Below are positions 26,110-33,664 of a DNA stretch of 64,000 nucleotides, piece after piece (the first letter of the stretch is position 1; every line of letters starts with the position of its first letter). The notes under the pieces were generated by a model. That model did not search any database, had not been told where the DNA came from, and saw only the letters and a program-made list of their open reading frames with translations. Source of the DNA: Fusicatenibacter saccharivorans (lineage in GTDB: Bacteria; Bacillota; Clostridia; Lachnospirales; Lachnospiraceae); the NCBI RefSeq assembly GCF_015557635.1, contig NZ_JADNOP010000005.1, positions 141,038 through 205,037 on the forward strand. Direction: 5' to 3'. The position numbers were made by a program, and so were the translations under genes.

Positions 26110-26967
26110 ATGGAAGATCTGATCGGAGTATATGGAATCCTGGATCTGGATCACTGGCCGAACGCTCCGTTTTTGCTGCTGGACGGCGGGGTGGAAAAGA
26201 GATGGAAGGAACCGTATGCATTTCATAATACAGACCGCGGAACATATTCCGGATGGCTGATGCAGTATACGCTTTCGGGAACAGGATGGTTTGAAAAAAA
26301 CGGAAAAACGTATGAAATGCGTCCCGGGAGAGGATTTTTGTGTCAGATTCCGGAGAATAGCAGATATTATCTGCATCCGGAATCCGAAGAACCATGGATT
26401 TTTCTGTATTTTCATTTTCGTGGAAGTGCAGTGTCCTATGCGGCAGAACGACTGTTTGAAAAAACAGGAGATGTTTTTTATGCGGATGCAGATAGCGAGC
26501 CAATTCGGACTGCACTGCAGATGCATCGAAAACTGAAAAACGGTTACCGGTCGGAACCGTATGAATGCGGTGTGTTTTTGTATCAGTTTTTTTGTTCTCT
26601 TCTGCGGGAGGTACAGCGTCCGGAGCGGAAGCAGACACATTTTTTTGTTCGGGAAGCGATACGGCAGATGGATACCGACTGCGCATCTGTGCAGGGGATT
26701 GAACAGCTGGCAGAACAGAGCCGGGTTTCCTTTGCCCATTTTACGAGATGCTTCCGGGAGGAAACAGGCGTTTCTCCCATGCAGTATCTTCAGGAAGCGA
26801 GAATTCGCAAAGCGATGACGCTGCTCTTGAATACCGGAAAGAGTGTGGAAGAGATTGCAGCAGAAACCGGATTTTCCAGTGGAAACTATTTTGGAAAAGT
26901 ATTCCGTCACCATATGGGAATCTCGCCGTCGGCATACCGGAAAGAACGGCAGAACGGTGCTGTCTGA
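26110..26967 (+). CDS. AraC-family transcriptional regulator
   Basis: It has 285 residues: an N-terminal cupin-type sugar-binding domain (about 1-165, with GTGWFEKNGKTYEMRPGRGFLCQIPE) and a C-terminal pair of helix-turn-helix motifs (about 185-280), the second being SVEEIAAETGFSSGNYFGKVFRHHMG. The ATG at 26110 follows AGAGGT; a TTG one codon earlier is possible. Divergence from the alpha-galactosidase gene with overlapping promoters suggests it activates that gene in response to an alpha-galactoside. The ligand is inferred. Confidence 0.9.
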   Translation: MEDLIGVYGILDLDHWPNAPFLLLDGGVEKRWKEPYAFHNTDRGTYSGWLMQYTLSGTGWFEKNGKTYEMRPGRGFLCQIPENSRYYLHPESEEPWIFLYFHFRGSAVSYAAERLFEKTGDVFYADADSEPIRTALQMHRKLKNGYRSEPYECGVFLYQFFCSLLREVQRPERKQTHFFVREAIRQMDTDCASVQGIEQLAEQSRVSFAHFTRCFREETGVSPMQYLQEARIRKAMTLLLNTGKSVEEIAAETGFSSGNYFGKVFRHHMGISPSAYRKERQNGAV

Positions 26968-27044
26968 AGTTTTGGTTTTGTACGAAGATGTACTTGCGGA
27001 GAAATTCCGGGAGTATGGAAGAAAAAAGGGAGGAACAAAAAGAA

Positions 27045-28403
27045 ATGGAACGAGAAACATTCCAATCGCGCCTTGGCTTTCTTCTGCTTTCGGCAGGATG
27101 TGCCATCGGCATCGGAAATGTATGGAAATTTCCGTATATGGTAGGAAACAACGGAGGCGGCATTTTCGTGCTGTTTTACCTGCTGTTCCTTGCCATCATG
27201 GGAGTTCCGATTCTGTCGATGGAGCTTGCCATCGGAAGAGGAAGCAAAAAGAGTACCGTGCGCGCGTATGGGGAACTGGAAAAGAAAGGGCAGAAGTGGC
27301 ATATCCACGGATACGTTGCCCTCATCGGAAACTATCTGCTGATGATGTTCTACACCGTCGTTGCAGGCTGGATGCTGTACTATTTCTACAGCTTTTTAAT
27401 CGGAAAATTCAGCGGCCTGACAGGCGACGCCGTAACCGGAAAATTCAACGAGATGCTTTCATCTCCGTCGATTCTTGTCATTACCATGCTGATTATTACA
27501 ATTGCAGGCTTTCTGATCTGTTCGGTGGGTCTGCAGAACGGCGTGGAGCGTGTTACAAAGGTGATGATGATCGTGTTGATGGTCATCATGATTTTCCTTG
27601 CGGTTTACAGCTTTACGATGCCGGGTGCCAAAGAGGGACTGAAATTCTATCTGGTGCCGGATATGCAGCAGATCGAACAGGTGGGACTGTTCCACATTAT
27701 CACAAACGCGATGAGCCAGGCATTTTTTACGCTGAGCCTTGGTATCGGCGCGATGCTGATTTTCGGCAGCTACTTAAACGGCGGAAAATCCCTGCTCGGC
27801 GAGGCAGTCAGCATTGCAGCGCTCGATACGTTTGTAGCGATTACCGCAGGCCTCATCATTTTCCCGGCGTGCTTCTCCTACAACGTACAGCCGGACAGCG
27901 GCCCGAAGCTGATCTTTATGACGCTGCCGCACATTTTCACCTCGATGAAGGGCGGACGGATTTTCGGAAGCTTCTTCTTCCTGTTCCTGTTCTTTGCGGC
28001 GCTGTCTACCATCATCGCTGTATTTGAGAATATCATGTGCTGTTTTTCTGAGATTTTCGGCGTTTCCAGAAAACAGTCAGCCATCATCAACTGCATTCTG
28101 GTGATCTTAGGATCCCTGCCGTGTGCACTCGGCTACAATGTGTGGTCCGGATTCCAGCCGCTCGGCGCAGGAAGCACCGTTCTTGATCTTGAGGACTTTA
28201 TCGTCAGCAACCTTCTGCTGCCGGTCGGCTCTCTGATTTACCTTCTGTTCTGTACTTCAAAATGGGGCTGGGGCTTCAAAAACTACCAGGCAGAGGCAAA
28301 TAAGGGCGGGGGCCTGAAAGTGCCGGACTGGGTACGGGTTTATCTTTCTTATATTCTGCCGTTGCTGCTTCTGGTATTAATTGTCCAGGGACTGATCGGA
28401 TAA
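27045..28403 (+). CDS. Sodium-dependent symporter, NSS/SNF family
   Basis: A secondary transporter of the LeuT-type fold that imports amino acids or related amines with sodium. The 452 residues carry about twelve membrane spans. The signature RLGFLLLSAGCAIGIGNVWKFPYMVGNNGGG, with the unwound TM1 sodium site, is at the N-terminus. The ATG at 27045 follows GGGAGGAAC; longer in-frame readings into the AraC gene are rejected. It lies 77 bp after the AraC gene on the same strand, but a functional tie to the galactosidase is not obvious. Substrate unknown. Confidence 0.92.
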   Translation: MERETFQSRLGFLLLSAGCAIGIGNVWKFPYMVGNNGGGIFVLFYLLFLAIMGVPILSMELAIGRGSKKSTVRAYGELEKKGQKWHIHGYVALIGNYLLMMFYTVVAGWMLYYFYSFLIGKFSGLTGDAVTGKFNEMLSSPSILVITMLIITIAGFLICSVGLQNGVERVTKVMMIVLMVIMIFLAVYSFTMPGAKEGLKFYLVPDMQQIEQVGLFHIITNAMSQAFFTLSLGIGAMLIFGSYLNGGKSLLGEAVSIAALDTFVAITAGLIIFPACFSYNVQPDSGPKLIFMTLPHIFTSMKGGRIFGSFFFLFLFFAALSTIIAVFENIMCCFSEIFGVSRKQSAIINCILVILGSLPCALGYNVWSGFQPLGAGSTVLDLEDFIVSNLLLPVGSLIYLLFCTSKWGWGFKNYQAEANKGGGLKVPDWVRVYLSYILPLLLLVLIVQGLIG

Positions 28404-28500
28404 GACAGGAACAAAAAGGTCAATATCAGACGAAAAAAAGATAAGAAAAGAACTGGAAAAAAAGCCAGGAATACGAGATAATAAAAGACAAGAGACCAGA

Positions 28501-28543
28501 ACAGGTGCCGGGACCCGGAAGTATCAGGTGTCCCGGCACTTGT
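28501..28543 (+). other. GC-rich hairpin between the symporter and GH3 genes
   Basis: ACAGGTGCCGGGAC (28501-28514) pairs with GTCCCGGCACTTGT (28530-28543). No T tract follows, so it is either a weak terminator of the symporter gene or a leader structure for the GH3 gene, which starts 36 bp later. No promoter was recognised in this 175-bp gap. Confidence 0.5.
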
Positions 28544-28578
28544 CGGATCAGAAAGGATACAGGAGAAAGGGGAACAAA

Positions 28579-31380
28579 ATGGGAAAATTTACACCACTGG
28601 ATTTCAACAAATATGCAGCACTGGCCCGTCAGGCAGCGGCAGAAGGCTGTGTACTTCTGAAAAACGAAAATGAGGCACTCCCGCTTCGAAAAGGAGACAA
28701 AGTGGCTGTTTTCGGAAGAATTGCATTCCACTATTATAAGAGCGGACTTGGCTCCGGCGGTCTTGTCAATACGAAATACGTTGTCGGTATTCTGGATGCC
28801 TTAAAAGAAGAAAAAGACATTACACTCGACGAGAATCTTCTTGGAACATACGAAAAATGGATCGAGAAAAATCCGTACGACGAAGGACAGGGCTGGGGCA
28901 AGGTGCCGTGGTCCCAAAAAGAGATGGAGCTGACCGACGAGATCGTGGAGAGTGCAAAAGGCGCCGATGCAGCCATCGTTGTTGTAGGCCGTACCGCAGG
29001 TGAGGATCAGGACAACAAAAATGAGGCAGGCAGCTATCTCTTAACCGATACTGAAAAAGAGATGGTAGAAAAAGTCAGCAAAGCATTTGCAAGAACAATC
29101 GTTGTGCTGAACGTCGGAAACATTATCGACATGAAATGGGTGAAAGAGTGCAATCCGGCAGCTGTTCTCTATGTATGGCAGGGTGGTCAGGAAGGCGGAA
29201 ACGGTGTTGCCGATGTACTGATGGGAAGAGTCAATCCGTGCGGTAAGCTGACCGACACGATTGCAGAGAATATCGAGGACTATCCGTCCCAAAGCTGCTT
29301 CGGCGATCTGACCCGCAATGAGTACAAAGAGGATATCTACGTCGGATACCGCTACTTTGAGACCTTTGCAAAAGAGAAAGTATTGTATCCGTTCGGTTTT
29401 GGTCTTTCCTATACGACATTTGCCGTGACCGCAGAGGCCAAAGAGAAAGATGTTGACAATGTAACCGTGACGGCAACCGTTGAAAATACCGGCAAAACGG
29501 ATGGTAAAGAGGTTGTTCAGGTTTATGTAAAAGCTCCGCAGGGTGTTCTTGGAAAACCATCCCGCGCACTCGTCGGTTTTGCAAAGACCGGTGTTCTTGC
29601 ACCAGGCGCAAAAGAGACGCTGACGATCGATGTGACCAAAGAGAGCTTTGCATCCTACGATGACAGCGGTGCAACCGGCCACAAATCCTGCTACGTACTC
29701 GAAGAGGGCAGTTATGAGTTCTACGTCGGAAGCGATGTCAGAAGCGCAGCCTTTGCCGGTGCATACGAGCAGCCGTTCAAAGTGGTTGAGATCCTGACCG
29801 AGGCTATGGCTCCGGTAGAAGCATTTGAGCGCATGAAAGCTGTTCCGGGCGAAGACGGAACGTTAAAACCGGGATATGAGGCAGCTCCTCTACGCACCGT
29901 AGATCCGATCGAGCGCATGAAAGAAAACCGCATGGAGCCGATCACCTATACCGGTGACAAAGGCTACAAGCTCGGTGATGTCCTGGATAAGAAAGTAACG
30001 ATGGAAGAGTTCGTGGCACAGCTTTCCGATGAAGATCTGATCTGCATCTTCCGCGGCGAGGGCATGTGCAGCCCGAAGGTTACTCCGGGAACCGCAGCAG
30101 CATTCGGCGGCCTGACACCGGAACTGCAGGAATTCGGTATTCCGGCAGCCTGCTGTACCGACGGCCCGTCCGGACTCCGCTTTGACTGCGGAACGAGAGC
30201 CTTCTCCATGCCGAACGGAACCCTGCTTGGCTGTACGTTTGACCTTCCGCTGGTAGAAGATCTGTACGAGATGGCAGGACGCGAGATGAGACAGAACCGT
30301 GTCGATGCCTTGCTCGGACCTGGTATGAATATTCACAGAAACCCGCTGAACGGCCGTAACTTTGAGTATATCTCCGAGGATCCGTACCTGACCGGATGGA
30401 TCAGTGCCGTACAGATTCTTGGTATGGAAAAATCCGATGTAACCGGAACCATCAAACATTTCTGTGCAAATAACCAGGAGTCCAACCGACATCATGTGGA
30501 CGCCGTTGTTTCCGAGCGTGCCCTGCGTGAAATCTATCTGAAGGGATATGAAATCGCAGTCAAAGAAGGCGGCGCAAGATCCATCATGAGCACTTACGGA
30601 CCGGTCAACGGCATCTGGACTGCAGGAAATTACGATCTTCTGACCACGATTCTGCGCGGCGAGTGGAACTACGACGGCTTCGTTATGACTGACTGGTGGG
30701 CAATGTCAAACCGTGAGGGATATGAAGCAACCAAAACAACCCATGCACCGATGGTATCTGCCGGAAACGATGTCTTCATGGTATGCACCGACTGCTCCGA
30801 TATGGGACAGGACGATGTGAAAGAGGCACTGGAAAACGGCGAGATCACAAGAGGCGACCTGCAGAGAAATGCGATGAATGTCCTGCATTTCATCCTTGGA
30901 ACTCCAAGCATCTTACGGTTCCTGGACCGCATCAGCGAGGAAGAGAAAGAAGCACAGGAGCAGATGGGCGACAACGATTTCGTTGCAGCAGATCTTGTAA
31001 CATACGAGGCAGATCCGGCAACGGGAGATGTTGTGATTGACGCATCCGCATGGAACACGAAAAAAGGAAACAGTGAAGTATGCGGTGTTACGATTCTGGC
31101 TGACAAGATGGGAACGTACGATATCGAAATCGAGATGAAATCCGATCTGGAAGACCTCGCACAGCTGCCGGTAACCGTGTACATCGACAATATCGTAAAA
31201 ACTATGATCAGCATCCGCGGAACAAAAGGTGAGTGGATCAAAGAGACGAGAGACCTTGGCTTCTTCTTCGGCCCGAACCACTACCTGAAGCTGTACTTCG
31301 GCGCAAATGGTCTGGAGCTTGGAAAGATCCGCCTGAAGTTAAGAGAAGGCATGGAAGTACTGAGCAAACACGAGGAATAA
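28579..31380 (+). CDS. Beta-glucosidase-type glycoside hydrolase, GH3, permuted domain order
   Basis: It hydrolyses beta-linked glucose or xylose from oligosaccharides. It has 933 residues and no signal peptide. The domain order is swapped: the GH3 C-terminal alpha/beta domain comes first (EGCVLLKNENEALPL near 20), then a fibronectin-III-like domain (about 290-400), then the TIM barrel (from about 480) with DGPSGLR, KHFCANNQE and nucleophile Asp in GFVMTDWWAM. A beta-rich tail (about 815-925) may bind carbohydrate. This permutation is known in clostridial GH3 enzymes. The ATG at 28579 follows GGAGAAAGGGG; an upstream in-frame start at 28528 is rejected. A strong terminator follows. Confidence 0.92.
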   Translation: MGKFTPLDFNKYAALARQAAAEGCVLLKNENEALPLRKGDKVAVFGRIAFHYYKSGLGSGGLVNTKYVVGILDALKEEKDITLDENLLGTYEKWIEKNPYDEGQGWGKVPWSQKEMELTDEIVESAKGADAAIVVVGRTAGEDQDNKNEAGSYLLTDTEKEMVEKVSKAFARTIVVLNVGNIIDMKWVKECNPAAVLYVWQGGQEGGNGVADVLMGRVNPCGKLTDTIAENIEDYPSQSCFGDLTRNEYKEDIYVGYRYFETFAKEKVLYPFGFGLSYTTFAVTAEAKEKDVDNVTVTATVENTGKTDGKEVVQVYVKAPQGVLGKPSRALVGFAKTGVLAPGAKETLTIDVTKESFASYDDSGATGHKSCYVLEEGSYEFYVGSDVRSAAFAGAYEQPFKVVEILTEAMAPVEAFERMKAVPGEDGTLKPGYEAAPLRTVDPIERMKENRMEPITYTGDKGYKLGDVLDKKVTMEEFVAQLSDEDLICIFRGEGMCSPKVTPGTAAAFGGLTPELQEFGIPAACCTDGPSGLRFDCGTRAFSMPNGTLLGCTFDLPLVEDLYEMAGREMRQNRVDALLGPGMNIHRNPLNGRNFEYISEDPYLTGWISAVQILGMEKSDVTGTIKHFCANNQESNRHHVDAVVSERALREIYLKGYEIAVKEGGARSIMSTYGPVNGIWTAGNYDLLTTILRGEWNYDGFVMTDWWAMSNREGYEATKTTHAPMVSAGNDVFMVCTDCSDMGQDDVKEALENGEITRGDLQRNAMNVLHFILGTPSILRFLDRISEEEKEAQEQMGDNDFVAADLVTYEADPATGDVVIDASAWNTKKGNSEVCGVTILADKMGTYDIEIEMKSDLEDLAQLPVTVYIDNIVKTMISIRGTKGEWIKETRDLGFFFGPNHYLKLYFGANGLELGKIRLKLREGMEVLSKHEE

Positions 31381-31400
31381 ATAAAAAAAGAAATACAGAG

Positions 31401-31454
31401 AAAAACCGGAACCCGGGAGCCGCTGTTTGAAAGCGGTGCCGGGTTCCGGTTTTT
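31401..31454 (+). terminator. Terminator of the GH3 gene
   Basis: AAAAACCGGAACCCGG pairs with CCGGGTTCCGGTTTTT around an inner CCGCT/AGCGG stem, with a T tract. It may also serve the convergent gene at 31491, since the stem begins with an A tract. Confidence 0.9.
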
Positions 31455-31490
31455 CGTATGAAAGAAGATTTTTATGGAAGAAGCTGTTTT

Positions 31491-32120
31491 TTAGTGAAGC
31501 TCGTCCTCATCCACATCAATCACATTGTCATCGTGCAGGATTTTCTGCTGGTTGATCTCTGTCTGGATGACGTTTTTGATCCGGCGTTTTGCGCGGCCCA
31601 TGTAGTAGGTGGTGACAAGATCGGAAATGCCGCTGTAGACAAGGCAGATACCGATGAAAATGTTTGTGGTTGCAACGGCATCAAACGGATTGGTACAGAT
31701 GATGATGCCGAGAACGCTGGTTAAAAGAGCCAGCAGGAACTCAAGCCACCATTTTTCCAGCCCTGTTTTTTTGAGGTTGAACGCCTTCTGAATGCTGAGC
31801 AGTCCGTTTGCCAGAAGGATGATACCGATGACAACCGGGATGAATGCGATTACAAGGTCACTTTCAAAGATAACGAAGCAGCCGAACAGAATCAGTACCA
31901 GGGCAACGAACAGATCGTAGCGGAAGAAAAACGGCTCGCCGCGGCTTGCAATGTAGCGGATCAACGCAACAACGCCGCCAAACAGGAGCAGTGCTCCGGC
32001 GATATAACAGATCAGCAAACTCGTTTTTACGGGGTAGACGATCAGCACGATACCTAGTATAATAGAGACAGCGGCTGAAAGCAGGAAACTGTTTTTCACA
32101 TCCTGAAAAAATTGTTTCAT
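31491..32120 (-). CDS. DUF308/HdeD-like membrane protein
   Basis: A membrane protein of 209 residues with six hydrophobic segments and a short acidic C-terminal tail (HDDNVIDVDEDELH). The repeated pattern of paired helices with Gly/Leu/Ile-rich cores (SIILGIVLIVYP, LVLILFGCFVIFESD, VIGIILLANGLLSIQKAF, SVLGIIICTNPFDA) fits the HdeD/DUF308 family, known from acid-stress loci in enterobacteria but of unclear role in Firmicutes. The ATG at 32120 follows GGAAAGGAG; an upstream in-frame codon at 32138 overlaps that site. It is monocistronic and divergent from the sigma-like gene. Confidence 0.82.
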   Translation of the reverse strand: MKQFFQDVKNSFLLSAAVSIILGIVLIVYPVKTSLLICYIAGALLLFGGVVALIRYIASRGEPFFFRYDLFVALVLILFGCFVIFESDLVIAFIPVVIGIILLANGLLSIQKAFNLKKTGLEKWWLEFLLALLTSVLGIIICTNPFDAVATTNIFIGICLVYSGISDLVTTYYMGRAKRRIKNVIQTEINQQKILHDDNVIDVDEDELH

Positions 32121-32260
32121 AAGGATTCTCCTTTCCACTTGAATGTGGTTTTTCGTTTGCTTTTATAGTAGCTTTTCAAAGCAGAAAAAGCAATGGACAA
32201 ATTGAAAAAAATGTACGAAGAAATGGAATCGTGAAACGGAAGAAAGAGAGGGTAAAAAAG

Positions 32261-33007
32261 ATGCAGGACGAACAGAAAAAGTTCCAGGAGAAGCTCTCCG
32301 AATTGCTGTCATACGCCAGAGACCATGAAAATAAAGTAACGATGAAAGAAGTCAGAGACTTTTTTGAAGACTTTGCACTGGATGAGCAGAAAGTCACCTT
32401 TGTCTGCGAATATCTGACGATGGAGCAGGTCGATGTGGCAGATTATGAGCCGGGCGTCGTGCTGGAGGAGACCGAAAAAGAAAAGAAAAAACCGGAGTTT
32501 TCCGAGGAGGAGCTGCGTGCCTTACAGCAGTATCTTGACGAACTGCCGGAGACAGAAACACCGTCGGAGGAAGAAACGGCAGAGCTTTACCGGAAAGCGG
32601 CAGAGGGCGATTCCCTTGCAAAGAGCATGCTCGTGCAGCTCTGGCTTCCGAAAGTTATTGAGACCGCAAAAGAAATGCACACCCGCGATTTCTTCCTGAT
32701 GGATCTGGTGCAGGAGGGAAATGTCGGACTTTTAGTAGCGCTGGAGTCCGTTGTAAAAGCTGAGACGGCGGAGCAGGCGATTGATGCGGCTGTGCGTGAG
32801 ACGATCAGCGATTTCATGGAAGAACACAGAGTTCAGAAACACAAGGACAATACTGTAGTCAATAAAGTAAACCGCTTAAAAGACGCCATCGAGGAACTCT
32901 CCGACGGCGATGACATGGATTTCAGTGTGGCAGAGCTTTCCGCGTATCTTGACATGTCCGTGGAAGAGATTGAGGATATTCTGCGGATTGCAGGCGAAGA
33001 GCCGTAA
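32261..33007 (+). CDS. Sigma-70-like protein lacking region 4
   Basis: The 248-residue protein has an N-terminal helical domain (about 1-65) with the look of sigma region 1.1, a Glu/Lys-rich linker, then a clear region 2 core: AAEGDSLAKSMLVQLWLPKVIETAKEM and DLVQEGNVGLLVALESV. The usual melting and -10-recognition aromatic residues after this block are missing. A short region-3-like segment (DFSVAELSAYLDMSVEEIEDIL) ends the protein and region 4 is absent. It may bind core polymerase without recognising promoters. The ATG at 32261 follows AGAGAGGG; GTG 32231 is the alternative. Confidence 0.75.
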   Translation: MQDEQKKFQEKLSELLSYARDHENKVTMKEVRDFFEDFALDEQKVTFVCEYLTMEQVDVADYEPGVVLEETEKEKKKPEFSEEELRALQQYLDELPETETPSEEETAELYRKAAEGDSLAKSMLVQLWLPKVIETAKEMHTRDFFLMDLVQEGNVGLLVALESVVKAETAEQAIDAAVRETISDFMEEHRVQKHKDNTVVNKVNRLKDAIEELSDGDDMDFSVAELSAYLDMSVEEIEDILRIAGEEP

Positions 33008-33076
33008 CAAAAGGCTGGTATTTGCACAGAAACTGTGTGAATTGGCAATAAAACAAAAGCAAAGGAGAAAAATACA

Positions 33077-33379
33077 ATGGTACATCATATTGTTATGTGG
33101 AAATTCAAACCGGAAGTAGAGGATGCAAAGAAACCGGAGCTGAAAAAAGCGATGGCAGAGAACCTGAAAAGCCTGGTCGGCAAAGTGCCGGGATTGTTGA
33201 CGGTTGACTTTGTAGAAGCACCGCTTGCATCTTCCACCCATGATATGGCACTTGTCACAACCCTGGAAAAAGCAGAGGATGTAGCTGTATATGCAAAACA
33301 TCCGGAGCACGTAAAAGTAGCAGACACCTATGTACGTCCGTACACAACGGAGCGTGCGGCACTCGATTACGAAGAGTAA
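33077..33379 (+). CDS. Dabb (stress-responsive alpha/beta barrel) domain protein
   Basis: A 100-residue single-domain protein beginning MVHHIVMWKFKPE, with conserved HHIVMWKF, GLLTVDFV and the C-terminal HPEHVKVADTYVRPYTTERAALDYE. Dabb proteins form dimeric ferredoxin-like barrels; some act as cyclases or oxygenases, most are uncharacterised. The ribosome site is AAAGGAG. It lies 69 bp after the sigma-like gene on the same strand and may be cotranscribed. Confidence 0.88.
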   Translation: MVHHIVMWKFKPEVEDAKKPELKKAMAENLKSLVGKVPGLLTVDFVEAPLASSTHDMALVTTLEKAEDVAVYAKHPEHVKVADTYVRPYTTERAALDYEE

Positions 33380-33395
33380 AAACAAATACGGACTT

Positions 33396-33559
33396 TAGAG
33401 CGTGTCTGAAAAACCATTTCCGCAATCTGCAAGCCCCACTTTGCGGGAGATTTTACCCTCATTCGGTTGCCGTAGCCCGCTACGCCGCCCTCATTCGGAT
33501 AAAATCTCCCACAAACTGGGACTCGCAGCTCACGAAAAGCCTTTTTCAGACACGCTCTA
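33396..33559. repeat. 164-bp palindromic (MITE-like) element
   Basis: The ends TAGAGCGTGTCTGAAAAA and TTTTTCAGACACGCTCTA are perfect inverted repeats, and the arms remain imperfectly complementary for about 58 bp, including GGGAGATTTTA / TAAAATCTCCC. The apex contains two direct copies of CCCTCATTCGG (33456 and 33488) flanking CGTAGCCCGCTACG. No coding capacity. It sits just after the Dabb stop codon. The form is that of a non-autonomous transposable or extragenic palindromic repeat. Confidence 0.75.
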
Positions 33560-33578
33560 GCTCGTTGCCCGCGTAAAT

Positions 33579-33622
33579 AAAAAAGTATCCCGCTTCCCCA
33601 AAAGGAACGGGATACTTTTTTT
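33579..33622. terminator. Bidirectional terminator between Dabb and the secreted protein gene
   Basis: AAAAAAGTATCCCG (33579-33592) pairs with CGGGATACTTTTTT (33608-33621), with an A tract on one side and T tract on the other, so it can end transcripts from both convergent genes. Confidence 0.88.
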
Positions 33623-33664
33623 GTGCCGAGAAGATCAATTCCTGATCTGGTGAATACGTTTCAT

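Noticed and set aside
25999..27060. Minus-strand frame open upstream of the GH27 gene, adding about 350 residues
   Set aside because: The GH27 family start PPMGWNSYD is 12 residues into the product of the ATG at 25998, which has a good ribosome site. The upstream part is antisense to a clear AraC gene and rich in Cys, His and Phe as expected from a shadow frame.
28501..28543. GC-rich hairpin considered as the intrinsic terminator of the symporter gene
   Set aside because: No T tract follows on either strand, so it is listed as a hairpin of unknown role.
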